Source: Variovorax jilinensis (GTDB lineage: Bacteria; Pseudomonadota; Gammaproteobacteria; Burkholderiales; Burkholderiaceae_C). Taken from it: a DNA stretch of 64,000 nt. Every line of letters begins with the position of its first letter. Within the stretch, counting starts at the first letter, position 1. Of the stretch, positions 48,197 through 58,130 are shown piece after piece. The stretch spans positions 318,001 through 382,000 of the forward strand of contig NZ_JASZYQ010000002.1 of the NCBI RefSeq assembly GCF_030316885.1, given 5' to 3'. Both the position numbers and the translations under genes were made by a program. The notes under the pieces were generated by a model. It worked only from the letters and a program-made list of their open reading frames with translations, made no database searches and was not told the origin of the DNA.

Positions 48197-48994
48197 ATGG
48201 ATCTGGGAATCGCGGGCAAGGCGGCGCTGGTGTGCGGCGCCAGCAAGGGTCTGGGCTACGGCTGTGCCGAGGCGCTGGTGCGCGAAGGCGTCAACGTGGT
48301 GATCGTGGCGCGCGGCGCCGAAGCGCTGGAGGACGCCGCCCGGTCGCTGCAGGCGGTGGCGGCCGGCGCACCCGGCAAGCCCTTCGTCAGGCCCGTCGCG
48401 GCCGACATCACGACGCCCGAAGGCCGCGCTGCCGCCTTCGCGCAGCATGCCGACTTCGACATCGTGGTCACCAACGCGGGCGGGCCGCCGCCCGGCGACT
48501 TCCGCGACTGGGACCGCGAAGCCTGGATCAAGGCGGTCGACGCCAACATGCTGACGCCGATCGAGCTGATCAAGGCCACGGTCGACGGCATGGCGCAGCG
48601 CGGATTCGGCCGCATCGTCAACATCACCTCGAGCGCGGTGAAGGCGCCGATCGACATCCTCGGCCTCAGCAACGGCGCGCGCAGCGGCCTCACGGGCTTC
48701 GTCGCGGGCGTGTCGCGCACGGGCATCGCGGCCCGGGGCGTGACCATCAACAACCTGTTGCCGGGCTCCTTCGACACCGACCGGCTCAAGAGCACGCTGG
48801 CAGGCGCGGTGAAGAAGACCGGCCAGGACATCGACACGATCCGCGCCGGCCGCCAGAAGAACATCCCCGCCGGCCGCTTCGGCACGCCGGCCGAGTTCGG
48901 CGCCATCTGCGCCTTTCTCTGCAGCATTCACGCGGCCTACGTCACGGGGCAGAACGTCCTTGCCGACGGCGGCGCCTATCCCGGCACCTACTGA
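48197..48994 (+). CDS. SDR-family protein with divergent catalytic motif
   Basis: A 265-residue Rossmann-fold protein with a normal cofactor loop (CGASKGLGYG, about residues 12-21), VTNAGGPPPG and SS of VNITSSAVKAP (serine kept). The YxxxK position reads SNGAR, so both Tyr and Lys are replaced (to Ser and Arg), as in a known BKR-like subgroup lacking the standard tetrad. The C-terminus (GQNVLADGGAYPGTY) is typical. It may bind or reduce a substrate by another mechanism, or be non-catalytic. Fourth gene of the operon from tctC. Confidence 0.87.
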   Translation: MDLGIAGKAALVCGASKGLGYGCAEALVREGVNVVIVARGAEALEDAARSLQAVAAGAPGKPFVRPVAADITTPEGRAAAFAQHADFDIVVTNAGGPPPGDFRDWDREAWIKAVDANMLTPIELIKATVDGMAQRGFGRIVNITSSAVKAPIDILGLSNGARSGLTGFVAGVSRTGIAARGVTINNLLPGSFDTDRLKSTLAGAVKKTGQDIDTIRAGRQKNIPAGRFGTPAEFGAICAFLCSIHAAYVTGQNVLADGGAYPGTY

Positions 48995-49010
48995 TCGAGG
49001 AGACCCTCAC

Positions 49011-49994
49011 ATGAAGAGCAAGGCAGTCCGCATCGAGCGCAACGGCGGCCCCGAGGAACTGAAGATCGTCGAGGTCGAGGTCGGCGAGCCCGGCCCGGGC
49101 GAGATCAGGATCCGTCACAAGGCCGTCGGCCTCAACTTCATCGACACCTACCAGCGCAGCGGGCTCTACCCGTTCGCGATGCCGCTGTACCTGGGCATGG
49201 AGGCCGCCGGCGTGGTCGAGGCGGTGGGCGAGGGCGTCACCCACCTGAAGGCCGGCGACCGTGCCGCCTATGCCAGCGCACCGCCGGGCTCGTATTGCGA
49301 GCTGCGCGTGATGCCGGCCAAGACCGTCTGCAAGCTGCCCGATGCGATCTCCTTCGAGACCGGTGCCGCGATGATGCTCAAGGGGCTCACGGCGCAATAC
49401 CTGCTCAAGAAGACGCTGCCGGCCGAAGGTCTCGTGCCCGGCGACTTCGTGCTCTTCCATGCGGCCGCCGGCGGCGTCGGCCTGATCGCCTGCCAGTGGG
49501 CCAGGGCGCTGGGCCTGCAGCTGATCGGCACCGCAGGCACCGACGCCAAGTGCAAGCTGGCGCTCGCGCACGGCGCTGCGCACGCGATCAACTACAGCAC
49601 CGAGAACTTCGCTGAGCGGGTCAGGGAGATCACGGGCGGCCAGGGCGTGAAGGTGGCCTACGACTCGGTCGGCAAGGACACCTTCGAGGGCTCGCTCGCC
49701 AGCCTGCGGCCCTTCGGCCTGCTCGCGGTGTTCGGCAACGGCTCGGGGCCGGTGGCGGCCTTCAACCTCGGCGCGCTGGCCAAGGGCTCGACCTACGTCA
49801 CGCGCCCGACCCTGTTCTCGCACATGAACTCGCGCGAGAGCACGCAGGCGATGGCCGACGACCTGTTCGCGGGGGTGCTGAGCGGCGCGGTGAAGATCCC
49901 GATCGACCAGCGCTACGCGCTCGAAGACGTGCAGCAGGCGCACCGCGATCTCGAGGCCCGCAAGACCACGGGCTGCACGATCCTCACGCTGTAG
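49011..49994 (+). CDS. Quinone oxidoreductase / zinc-free MDR reductase
   Basis: A 327-residue medium-chain dehydrogenase/reductase of the quinone-oxidoreductase (QOR) group. It has GLNFIDTYQRSGLYP (about residues 42-56), GMEAAGVVEAVGEGV and the NADPH motif AAAGGVGLIACQWA (about 148-161), and lacks the structural zinc cysteines of alcohol dehydrogenases. It reduces quinones or enones with NADPH. GAGGAG precedes the ATG at 49011. Last gene of the plus-strand run, convergent with the Na/Pi gene. Confidence 0.92.
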   Translation: MKSKAVRIERNGGPEELKIVEVEVGEPGPGEIRIRHKAVGLNFIDTYQRSGLYPFAMPLYLGMEAAGVVEAVGEGVTHLKAGDRAAYASAPPGSYCELRVMPAKTVCKLPDAISFETGAAMMLKGLTAQYLLKKTLPAEGLVPGDFVLFHAAAGGVGLIACQWARALGLQLIGTAGTDAKCKLALAHGAAHAINYSTENFAERVREITGGQGVKVAYDSVGKDTFEGSLASLRPFGLLAVFGNGSGPVAAFNLGALAKGSTYVTRPTLFSHMNSRESTQAMADDLFAGVLSGAVKIPIDQRYALEDVQQAHRDLEARKTTGCTILTL

Positions 49995-50000
49995 CGCTGG

Positions 50001-51656
50001 CTACAGCGCGTCGAGGCGCGACTCGCGCATGCGCGTCGGCGCCAGCGCCCCGGCCGACTCGAGGATCGGGTAGGCGATCGAGCAGATGTGCGAGTTGATG
50101 CGCTTCAGTTCGCTGATCAGGTCGATGTGCAGCGAACTGGTCTCGATGCTCAGCGTGGTCTGGTCCGACAGGCGCCCGAGGTGCGTGGTCGCGTAGGCGC
50201 GCTCCAGATCGCGGAAGCGCGCCTTCTCCTGCAGGAGCTTCTGGGCGTCGCGCACGTTGCCGTTGAGGAACACGCTCATGCTGAGCCGCAGGTTGGCCAC
50301 CAGCCGTTCGTGCAGCTCGACGATCTCGGCCATGCCGGCTTCGGAGAAGTTGCGCTGCGGCTTGATCTTCTTGTCCTCGATGTCGATGATCACGCGCTCG
50401 ATGATGTCGCCGATCTGCTCCATGTTGATCGTGAAGCTGATGATGTCGGTCCAGCGCCGGCTCTCTTCCTCGCCGAGTGCCTCGCGCGAGATCTTCGTCA
50501 TGTAGTACTTGATGGCCGAATACAGCTCGTCCACGGTGTCGTCGAGCTTGCGCAGCTCCTGCGCCAGCCGCAGGTCGTTGTTGCGGATCACGCCGAGCAC
50601 GCCGATCAGCATGGTCTCGACCACGTCGGCCTGGTGCAGCGCTTCCCGTGCCGCGTTCGAGATCGCGAGCGTGGGCGTCGACAGCGCCGAAGGATCGAGA
50701 TGCTGGGGGCGCCGCGTTGCGGCGGGCTCCTGCGGCACCGGCAGCAGCCGCGTCACCAGCTTCGCGACCCAGTTCGTGAGGCCGATGAAGCCGATGCTCA
50801 CGAGCACGTTGAAGGCCAGGTGGTAGAGCACCACGAACTGCGTCGCGTCCGAGATGTAGGGCCTGACCTCGCGCAGCCACAAGCCGACGAAGGGCGCGGC
50901 GATCGCCACGCCGAGCAGCTTGAAGATCAGGTTGCCGACCGTGACCTGCCGCACCGAGACCGCCGACTTGGCCGTTGTCAGCACCGCGAGCACGCCGCTC
51001 CCCAGGTTGGCGCCGAGCACCAGGCCCATCGCGACGTCGAGCGGCACCACGTTCGAGCTCGCCATGGCGGCCACCAGCAGCACGACCGCCAGGCTCGAAT
51101 AGGCGACCACCGCGAGCGCGGCGCCGATCGTGATCTCGAGCAGCACGTCGCTGCCGAGCGTGCCCAGCAGCTCGCGCATCGCCGGGCCGTCGAACAGTGG
51201 TCCGGTGGCGGCAACCACCAGCTGCAGCGCCAGCAGCATCAGGCCGAGCCCGATCAGCACGCGCCCGACCCGGCCCGCCATGCTCGAGGAGCGCGTGATG
51301 AACAGCACCACGCCGACGAAGATGAAAAGGGGCGACAGCCAAGAGAGGTCGGCCGAGAACAGCACCGACATCAGGGCGGTGCCGATGTCCGCTCCGCGCA
51401 TCACCGCGAGCGCGGCCGGCAGCGTGACCAGGCCCTGGCCGACGAAGGAGGAGGTCATCAGCGAGGTCGCGGTGCTCGACTGCACCAGGGCGGTCACGCC
51501 GATGCCGGACAGCGCTGCCGTGAAGCGGTTGCGCATGCTCTGGACCAGGATCTTGCGCAGATTGGCGCCGAACACCCGCAGCACGCCGGTGCGAACGAGA
51601 TGGGTACCCCACACCAGCAGCGCGATGGCCGCCAGCAGATTCAACAGATGCTTCAT
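50001..51656 (-). CDS. Na+/phosphate cotransporter with PhoU-like C-terminus
   Basis: A 551-residue NptA/PiT-type Na+/Pi cotransporter. Two repeats of about four helices (roughly residues 5-140 and 170-300) carry the paired QSSTATSLM and GANLGSGVLAVLTTAKSAVS signature segments, followed by a long C-terminal PhoU-like helical domain (about 330-540). Fused PhoU domains are thought to regulate uptake. It is convergent with the qor-like gene and 74 bases downstream of lspA on the same strand. Confidence 0.92.
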   Translation of the reverse strand: MKHLLNLLAAIALLVWGTHLVRTGVLRVFGANLRKILVQSMRNRFTAALSGIGVTALVQSSTATSLMTSSFVGQGLVTLPAALAVMRGADIGTALMSVLFSADLSWLSPLFIFVGVVLFITRSSSMAGRVGRVLIGLGLMLLALQLVVAATGPLFDGPAMRELLGTLGSDVLLEITIGAALAVVAYSSLAVVLLVAAMASSNVVPLDVAMGLVLGANLGSGVLAVLTTAKSAVSVRQVTVGNLIFKLLGVAIAAPFVGLWLREVRPYISDATQFVVLYHLAFNVLVSIGFIGLTNWVAKLVTRLLPVPQEPAATRRPQHLDPSALSTPTLAISNAAREALHQADVVETMLIGVLGVIRNNDLRLAQELRKLDDTVDELYSAIKYYMTKISREALGEEESRRWTDIISFTINMEQIGDIIERVIIDIEDKKIKPQRNFSEAGMAEIVELHERLVANLRLSMSVFLNGNVRDAQKLLQEKARFRDLERAYATTHLGRLSDQTTLSIETSSLHIDLISELKRINSHICSIAYPILESAGALAPTRMRESRLDAL

Positions 51657-51730
51657 GGAAGCGAAGCACTATAGACCACGCAGGCACCTTCGCCTGCAGG
51701 GCGGCGCCGCGTGCGGCGCGAAGCCTCGGC

Positions 51731-52231
51731 CTACCTGGCCTTGCGGACCCGGCGCAGCTCGTCGAGGATCAGGCAGATGGCGCCGATCGTGATGGCGCTG
51801 TCGGCCACGTTGAAGGCCGGGAAGTGGCGCCCTGCGATGTGGAAGTCGAGAAAGTCGACCACGTAGCCGTGCATCATGCGGTCGATCACGTTGCCGACCG
51901 CGCCGCCGAGGATCGCCGCCATCGCGAACGAGAACAGCTTCTGGCCCGCGTGCGACTTGAGCATCCAGATGATGAAGATCGCCGCGACAACGCCGATGCC
52001 CGTGAAGAACCAGCGCTGCCAGCCGGCGGCATCGGCCAGGAACGAGAAGGCCGCGCCGGTGTTGTGGGCCCGCACGACGTTGAAGAAGCTCGTCACGTAG
52101 GTGGCGTCGCCGAGCTTGTAGTAGCCGAGGATCAGCGTCTTGGTGAACTGGTCGACGATCACGATGACGAGCGCGAGGCCGAGCCAGGGCCAGATGCCGA
52201 GCCCCGACCCGCCGGAGGATTTGCGAACCAT
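51731..52231 (-). CDS. lspA: Signal peptidase II (lipoprotein)
   Basis: A 166-residue aspartyl membrane protease that removes the signal peptide from prolipoproteins. Four helices; catalytic dyad Asp117 ([18 protein letters not shown]) and Asp144 ([11 protein letters not shown]). The start at 52231 shares one base with the ileS stop (TGATG), giving coupling. Part of the standard ribF-ileS-lspA block. Confident. Confidence 0.96.
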   Translation of the reverse strand: MVRKSSGGSGLGIWPWLGLALVIVIVDQFTKTLILGYYKLGDATYVTSFFNVVRAHNTGAAFSFLADAAGWQRWFFTGIGVVAAIFIIWMLKSHAGQKLFSFAMAAILGGAVGNVIDRMMHGYVVDFLDFHIAGRHFPAFNVADSAITIGAICLILDELRRVRKAR

Positions 52232-55074
52232 CAGGCGATCTTCCTGGGCTCGCCGGCGCCGTAGAGGTTGCTGGTGCAGCGGCCGCACAGGCCGGCGTGC
52301 GCCGCGTCGTGGCCGACGTCGTCGCGCCAGTGCCAGCAGCGCTCGCACTTGGTCGCGGTGCTGGCTTCCACCTGCGCCGACAGCGTGCCGCCGGCCGACA
52401 GTTCGACCGCCGAGGTGATCAGCACGAACTTGAGGTCGTCGCCCAGCGAGGCCAGAAGCGCATGGTCGTCGGGTGGGGCCGAGAGCGTCACGTTGGCCTG
52501 CAGCGAGGATCCGACCTGACCGGCCGTGCGCACCGTCTCGATCTCCTTGTTGACCGCGTCGCGGATCTCGCGGATGCGGCTCCACTTGGCGAGCAGCGCG
52601 GCGTCGGGCGTGCCGAGGTCGCTGTAGGTCTGGACGAAGATCGAGCGGCCGTCGCCGCAGACCTTCCAGGCCTCCTCGGCCGTGAAGCTCAGGAAGGGCG
52701 CCATCCAGCGCAGCATCGCCTGCGTGATGTGCCACAACGCGGTCTGGGCGCTGCGGCGCGCGTGCGAGCCGGGCGCCGTGGTGTAGAGCCGGTCCTTGAG
52801 CACGTCGAGGTAGAAGGCGCCGAGGTCTTCCGAGCAGTACACCTGCAGCTTGGCCACCACCGGATGGAATTCGTAGACCTTGTAGTGCGCCAGCACCTCG
52901 GCCTGGAATTCGGCCGCGCGCGCGAGCGCGTAGCGGTCGATCTCGAGCAGTTCGCCCAGCGGCACCGCGTCCTTCGCGATGTCGAAGTCGCTGGTGTTGG
53001 CGAGCAGGAAGCGCAGCGTGTTGCGGATGCGGCGATAGGCGTCGACCACGCGCGCGAGGATCTTGTCGTCGCCCGCGATGTCGCCCGAGTAGTCGCTAGC
53101 GGCCACCCACAGGCGCGTGATCTCGGCGCCGAGCTTCTTGTTGACCTCCTGCGGATCGATGCCGTTGCCGAGCGACTTGCTCATCTTCCGGCCCTGGCTG
53201 TCGACCGTGAAGCCGTGCGTGAGCAGGCCGCGGTAGGGCGCGCGGCCCTCGAGCGCACAGGCGATCAGCAGCGAGGAGTGGAACCAGCCGCGATGCTGGT
53301 CGTGGCCTTCGAGGTACAGGTCGGCCTCGGGGCCGGCGTCGTGGTGCACGTTCGGATGGGTGCCGCGCAGCACGTGCCAGAAGGTCGAGCCCGAGTCGAA
53401 CCAGACCTCGAGGATGTCGGTGCTCTTGGTGTAGAGCGGGGCGTCCTCGGCGCCGAGGATCTCCTCGGTCGACACGCGGCTCCAGGCCTCGATGCCGCCT
53501 TCCTCGACGATGGCCGCGGCCTGGTCGAGGATTTCCATCGTCCGCGGATGCAGCTCGCCCGAATCCTTGTGCAGGAAGAAGGGGATCGGCACGCCCCAGC
53601 TGCGCTGGCGGCTGATGCACCAGTCGGGCCGGTTGGCGATCATGTCGTGCAGGCGTGCACGGCCGTTCTCGGGATAGAAGCTGGTCTTGTCGATCGCGGC
53701 CAGCGCGGTCTGGCGCAGGGTGAGCGGCGCCTTGTCCTTCGTGAAAACGCCTTCGCCTTCGTCCATGCGAATGAACCACTGGGCCGCGGCGCGGTAGATC
53801 ACCGGCGTCTTGTGGCGCCAGCAGTGCGGGTAGCTGTGGCTGATCGCCTCGGTCGTGAGCAGCCGGCCGGCATCGCGCAGCGCCTGGATCACCAGCGGCA
53901 CCGCCTTCCAGATGTTCTGGCCGCCGAACAGCGGGAAGTCCGGTGCGTAGGCACCGTTGCCCTGCACCGGGTTCAGGATGTCGTCGTACGAGAGGCCGTG
54001 CGCGATGCAGGAGTTGAAGTCGTCCACGCCGTAGGCCGGCGAGGAGTGGACCAGGCCGGTGCCGTCGTCGGCGGTCGCGTAGTCGGCCAGGTAGACCGGC
54101 GACAGGCGGCGATAGCCGGCATCGACGTCGTACAGCGGATGCTCGAACTCGAGCCCGCCCAGCCGCTCGCCCTTGACCGTGGCCAGCACCGTGCCGTCGA
54201 GCGCATAGCGGTTCATGCACATCTCGACCAGCGAGGCCGCCAGCACCAGCAGGCCGCGCTCGGTGTCGACCAGCGCGTAGTCGAGCTCGGGGTTCAGGTT
54301 GATCGCCTGGTTGGCCGGGATGGTCCAGGCGGTGGTGGTCCAGATGACCGCGAAGGCGTCCTTCGTCAACGCGGGCAGGCCGAAGGCCGCCGCCAGCCGG
54401 GCGGGATCGTGCGCCTTGAAGGCGACGTCGAGGGTCTGCGACTTCTTGTCCGCGTATTCGATCTCGAACTCGGCCAGCGAAGAGCCGCAGTCGAAGCACC
54501 AGTACACGGGCTTCAGCCCGCGATAGACGAAGCCGCGCTCGATCACGCGCTTGAAGGCGCGTATTTCCCCGGCTTCGTTAGCGAAGTCCATGGTCTTGTA
54601 CGGATGGTCCCATTCGCCCAGCACGCCCAGGCGCTGGAAGTCGGTCATCTGCTGGGCGATCTGCTCCGTGGCGTAGGCCCGGCTCTTGGCCTGCATCTCG
54701 TCGCGGCTCAGGTTGCGGCCGTACTTCTTCTCGATCGCGTTCTCGATCGGCAGGCCGTGGCAATCCCAGCCCGGCACGTAGAGCGCGTCGTAGCCCTCGA
54801 GCTGGCGCGCCTTGGTGATCATGTCCTTGAGGATCTTGTTCACCGCGTGGCCCATGTGGATCTGGCCGTTGGCGTAGGGCGGACCGTCGTGCAGGATGAA
54901 CTTGGGCGCGCCGTGGCGGGCGTCGCGCAGGCGGTGGTAGCGCCCCTCGTCGTTCCATTCCTTGACCCAGCCCGGCTCGCGCTTGGGCAGGTCGCCGCGC
55001 ATCGGGAAGGGCGTGTCGGGCAGGTTCAGTGTGGCGCGGTAGTCGGTGGCGCCGTCGGTCTTGGTGTCAGCCAT
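52231..55074 (-). CDS. ileS: Isoleucyl-tRNA synthetase
   Basis: A 947-residue class I aminoacyl-tRNA synthetase. The HIGH motif is HMGH (in [11 protein letters not shown]), the KMSKS loop is [10 protein letters not shown], and the editing domain ([14 protein letters not shown]) is present. The C-terminal zinc site has CERC and CGRC. Length matches E. coli IleS. The ATG at 55074 ([16 protein letters not shown]) is preferred to a longer frame that adds low-complexity sequence. Essential housekeeping gene. Confidence 0.97.
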   Translation of the reverse strand: MADTKTDGATDYRATLNLPDTPFPMRGDLPKREPGWVKEWNDEGRYHRLRDARHGAPKFILHDGPPYANGQIHMGHAVNKILKDMITKARQLEGYDALYVPGWDCHGLPIENAIEKKYGRNLSRDEMQAKSRAYATEQIAQQMTDFQRLGVLGEWDHPYKTMDFANEAGEIRAFKRVIERGFVYRGLKPVYWCFDCGSSLAEFEIEYADKKSQTLDVAFKAHDPARLAAAFGLPALTKDAFAVIWTTTAWTIPANQAINLNPELDYALVDTERGLLVLAASLVEMCMNRYALDGTVLATVKGERLGGLEFEHPLYDVDAGYRRLSPVYLADYATADDGTGLVHSSPAYGVDDFNSCIAHGLSYDDILNPVQGNGAYAPDFPLFGGQNIWKAVPLVIQALRDAGRLLTTEAISHSYPHCWRHKTPVIYRAAAQWFIRMDEGEGVFTKDKAPLTLRQTALAAIDKTSFYPENGRARLHDMIANRPDWCISRQRSWGVPIPFFLHKDSGELHPRTMEILDQAAAIVEEGGIEAWSRVSTEEILGAEDAPLYTKSTDILEVWFDSGSTFWHVLRGTHPNVHHDAGPEADLYLEGHDQHRGWFHSSLLIACALEGRAPYRGLLTHGFTVDSQGRKMSKSLGNGIDPQEVNKKLGAEITRLWVAASDYSGDIAGDDKILARVVDAYRRIRNTLRFLLANTSDFDIAKDAVPLGELLEIDRYALARAAEFQAEVLAHYKVYEFHPVVAKLQVYCSEDLGAFYLDVLKDRLYTTAPGSHARRSAQTALWHITQAMLRWMAPFLSFTAEEAWKVCGDGRSIFVQTYSDLGTPDAALLAKWSRIREIRDAVNKEIETVRTAGQVGSSLQANVTLSAPPDDHALLASLGDDLKFVLITSAVELSAGGTLSAQVEASTATKCERCWHWRDDVGHDAAHAGLCGRCTSNLYGAGEPRKIA

Positions 55075-55184
55075 GGAAGTTCCAGAAATCTGCGCTGCTC
55101 GGGCAGCGCGCGGGGATAGAGGGGGGCATGCGGCCCCTGGCATCCCAGGGCGGCCGAACGCGGCGGAAAGCGACGGTTTCCGCT

Positions 55185-56222
55185 TTAAATTCGGTCGCGC
55201 GTGGTCTGGCGATGGGTTTCGGCGTGCGTGGAGGCGAAGAACGCGCGCGCGTCCCGGCCGTCCTTCGCGATGCCCGCAGTCAGGGCCTCGAGGCTGGTGT
55301 AGCGCAATTCGTCGTGCAGTTTGTGCAGCAGTTCCACGCGCACGATTTTACCGTAGGCCCCCTCGCTGCCGAGTTCGGCCGGCCAATCGAGGCAGTGGGT
55401 CTCGAGCAGCACGCGGCCGCCGTTGACGTCGTTGGCGTCGAGCGAGGGCCGCACGCCGAGGTTGGCGACGCCCGGCAGCGGCGTTTCGGACAGGCCGTGC
55501 ACCAGCACGGCGAAGATGCCGCTGGCGGCCGGTTTCCAGTGCTTGAAGCGTAGGTTGAGCGTGCGAAAGCCATCGCTGCGCCCCGGCGCCGAGGCGCCGA
55601 GCGCGCGTCCGAGCTTGCGCCCGTGCACCACGTGGCCCGAGATCGCGTAGGGCCGGCCCAGCAGCGCCTGCACGTCGGCCATGCGGCCTTCGCCGAGCGC
55701 CTCGCGCACGGCCGAGCTCGACACGCGCAGCCCATGCACTTCGTAGCTGTTCATGCGCGCGACGTCGAAGCCGTGCACGTCGCCGGCGCGGTCGAGCATT
55801 GCGTAGTCGCCGGCGCGTCTGGCGCCGAAGCGGAAGTCGTCGCCGACCAGCACGTAGCGCGCACCCAGGCCCTCCAGCAGCACCTCGCGGATGAATTCGT
55901 CGGGTGTCTGCGAGGCCAACCGGTGATCGAAGGGCAGCACGATGGTCTGGGCCACGCCGCCCGCGGCCAGCTCGGACAGCTTGTCGCGCAGCGTGCCGAT
56001 GCGCGCCGGTGCCAGTTCGGGACGCTTGTTGAGCGCCGCGAAGTAGTCGCGCGGATGCGGCTCGAAGGTCAGTACGCAACTGGGCAGGCCGCGCAGCCGC
56101 GCCTCGGTGTTGAGCAGCCCGAGCATGGCCTGGTGGCCGCGGTGCACACCGTCGAAATTGCCGATGGTCAGGGCGCAGGCTGGAGCCACGCCCGGATGCC
56201 TGAAACCCCGGAAAACCTGCAT
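55185..56222 (-). CDS. ribF: Bifunctional riboflavin kinase / FAD synthetase
   Basis: A 345-residue enzyme that makes FMN and FAD. The N-terminal FMN adenylyltransferase domain has [13 protein letters not shown] (about residues 22-34) and FEPHPRDYF; the C-terminal kinase domain has [19 protein letters not shown] and [17 protein letters not shown]. The start at 56222 ([11 protein letters not shown]) matches the usual N-terminus, in preference to a longer frame. It is 110 bases upstream of ileS, the common block order. Confidence 0.96.
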   Translation of the reverse strand: MQVFRGFRHPGVAPACALTIGNFDGVHRGHQAMLGLLNTEARLRGLPSCVLTFEPHPRDYFAALNKRPELAPARIGTLRDKLSELAAGGVAQTIVLPFDHRLASQTPDEFIREVLLEGLGARYVLVGDDFRFGARRAGDYAMLDRAGDVHGFDVARMNSYEVHGLRVSSSAVREALGEGRMADVQALLGRPYAISGHVVHGRKLGRALGASAPGRSDGFRTLNLRFKHWKPAASGIFAVLVHGLSETPLPGVANLGVRPSLDANDVNGGRVLLETHCLDWPAELGSEGAYGKIVRVELLHKLHDELRYTSLEALTAGIAKDGRDARAFFASTHAETHRQTTRDRI

Positions 56223-56385
56223 GTCGGTATCTTTTTGATAGCACTTTGCGCCCACGGAACGGGCGCATCAGGGCTTTTTGTCACAAAGCCGGTATATTGT
56301 GACGCACTGCGACATGCGCAAGCCCGGGGGCTCGCGTCGTGCCCTGGTCTTTCCGAGGTTCTCTTTTCATCGAAGGAGGCGTGTG

Positions 56386-56943
56386 GTGAAGGTCTTGAAG
56401 CTGTCGGCCCAAGGGCTGCCCCAATCGTGGATATCGCTCGAACAGGCGGTCATCCACTACGCGTCCGACGAGGTGCGCTGGGAAGTCGGCGCGCAGGTGG
56501 CCGTGTTCCGGGGTGGCCACAACGCACTCACCGGCCAGCAGTCGCAGATCGCGATCAACAGCATCATCGGCACCAAGGGCGTGCCGCGCATCAACCCTTT
56601 CAACCAGCGTCCGGGCCTCACCAACAGCAAGCTGTTCGCGCGCGACCGCAACGTCTGCGCCTATTGCGGCGGACATTTCCACGAGGACGAGCTCACGCGC
56701 GAGCACATCATCCCGTTCGCCCAGAAGGGCATCGACACCTGGATGAACGTGGTCACGGCCTGTCGCCCGTGCAATCACCGCAAGAGCAGCCGTACGCCCG
56801 AGCAGGCCGGCATGGACCTGCTCTACGCGCCCTACGTGCCCAGCCTGTGGGAAGACTTCATCCTGCGCAACCGCCGCATCCTCGCGGACCAGATGGAGTT
56901 CCTGATGGCGCACCTGCCGCAGAGCTCGCGCCTGCACGCGTGA
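56386..56943 (+). CDS. HNH endonuclease domain protein
   Basis: A 185-residue HNH-family protein. The treble-clef zinc site is CAYC (91-94) and CRPC (126-129); the HNH core is EH (106-107), with a later Asn130-His131. The GTG at 56386 follows AAGGAGG by six bases; a second GTG three bases earlier is also in frame. There is an N-terminal alpha/beta region (about residues 1-80) with a PRINPFNQRPGLTNSKLFARD segment typical of the conserved beta-proteobacterial branch. It is solitary, with no restriction or methylase partner; DNA cleavage is inferred and it may be a repair or general nuclease. Confidence 0.85.
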   Translation: MKVLKLSAQGLPQSWISLEQAVIHYASDEVRWEVGAQVAVFRGGHNALTGQQSQIAINSIIGTKGVPRINPFNQRPGLTNSKLFARDRNVCAYCGGHFHEDELTREHIIPFAQKGIDTWMNVVTACRPCNHRKSSRTPEQAGMDLLYAPYVPSLWEDFILRNRRILADQMEFLMAHLPQSSRLHA

Positions 56944-56949
56944 AAGGAA

Positions 56950-56980
56950 AACGCCCGCCGGCGCAAGGCGGGCGGGCGTT
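56950..56980 (+). terminator. Terminator-like hairpin without T tract
   Basis: A perfect 10-base stem (AACGCCCGCC / GGCGGGCGTT) with an 11-base loop lies seven bases past the HNH stop, between two convergent genes. It lacks a clear T tract, so it may end transcripts with Rho help or only stabilise 3' ends. Confidence 0.5.
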
Positions 56981-57002
56981 GGCGGTCAGCGCAGCGTGAT
57001 CG

Positions 57003-58118
57003 TCAGGCGAACACCCCCGCCGTGTCCTGCATGCGCGCCGAGACCTCGCCCAGGTGGTGCAGGCTGTCGCCGAAGGTGAGCTCAAGCTGGGTCAGCTTGC
57101 GGAAGTAGTGGCTGCCGATGTATTCGTCGGTGACGCCGATGCCGCCGTGCAGCTGGACGGAGTTCGCGGCCACATAGCGCATCGAGGTGCCCAGCTGGTA
57201 CTTGGCGCGTGCCAGTGCCTGGCGACGCTCCGCGGCCGGGGCGTTGAGCTTGAGCGTCGCGTAGTAGCTCATCGAGCGCGCGAGTTCCACCTGCATCTTC
57301 ATGTCGGCGACGCGGTGACGCAGCGCCTGGAAGCTGGCGATGACAACGCCGAACTGCTTGCGCTGGTTCAGGTAGTCGACCGTGAGGTCGAGCGTCTTGT
57401 CGAGCACGCCGACAGCCTCCGCGCAGGTGGCGGCGATGCCGACGTCGACCGCGTATTCGAGCGCGGCCAGGCCATCGGCGGTGATCAGCGTCGCGTCGGC
57501 CTTGTCGAACACGACTTCGGCCGCCCGGCCGCCGTCCTGCGTGCCGTAGCCGCGTGCCTCGACACCGCTGGCGCTGCGCTCGACGAGAAACAAGGCGATC
57601 TTGCCGTCGAGCTTCGCGGGAACGATGAAGGCATCGGCCTCGTCGCCCACCGGCACCACGCTCTTCGTTCCGGTCAATGAATAGCCGTTGCCCGACTTGG
57701 TCGCCGTGGCCTCGCACACGTCAAGCCGGTAGCGCGCCTTGCGCTCCTGGTAGGCCAGCACCACGATGGCCTGGCCGCCGGCGATGCGCGGCAGCCAGTT
57801 TTCCTTGGTGGCCGCGTCTGCATGGCCGCCGAGCACCGCACCGGCGATCAGCGTCTGGGCGAAGGGCTCGAGCACGATGCCGCGGCCCAGTTCCTCCATC
57901 ACGACCATGCCGGCCACCGGGCCCATGCCCAGGCCGCCATCGTCTTCGCTGATGTAGAGGCCGCCGAGGCCGAGTTCGGCCAGTTCGTCCCAGGCTTCGC
58001 GCGAGAAGCCGCCCTTGGCCTCGATGCCGCGGCGGCGTTCGAAGCCGTAGCCCTTGTCGACCCACTTGCGAACGGCGTCGCGCAACTGGTCCTGGTCGTC
58101 CGAAAAATTGAAATCCAT
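57003..58118 (-). CDS. Acyl-CoA dehydrogenase, small partner (PimD-like)
   Basis: A 371-residue FAD-dependent acyl-CoA dehydrogenase. It has the N-terminal helical domain (MDFNFSDDQDQLRDAVRKWV), a middle strand domain, and a C-terminal helical domain with QLHGGIGVTDEYIGSHYF. The glutamate in this segment occupies the usual catalytic base position. It lies 12 bases after the other acyl-CoA dehydrogenase gene, and this pair resembles the small and large subunits of pimeloyl-CoA dehydrogenase. Chain length cannot be read. Confidence 0.9.
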   Translation of the reverse strand: MDFNFSDDQDQLRDAVRKWVDKGYGFERRRGIEAKGGFSREAWDELAELGLGGLYISEDDGGLGMGPVAGMVVMEELGRGIVLEPFAQTLIAGAVLGGHADAATKENWLPRIAGGQAIVVLAYQERKARYRLDVCEATATKSGNGYSLTGTKSVVPVGDEADAFIVPAKLDGKIALFLVERSASGVEARGYGTQDGGRAAEVVFDKADATLITADGLAALEYAVDVGIAATCAEAVGVLDKTLDLTVDYLNQRKQFGVVIASFQALRHRVADMKMQVELARSMSYYATLKLNAPAAERRQALARAKYQLGTSMRYVAANSVQLHGGIGVTDEYIGSHYFRKLTQLELTFGDSLHHLGEVSARMQDTAGVFA

Positions 58119-58130
58119 GTTTGTGTCTCC

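Noticed and set aside
52297-55119. A 940-residue antisense reading frame opposite ileS
   Set aside because: Same explanation; the opposite strand encodes a full, conserved IleS.
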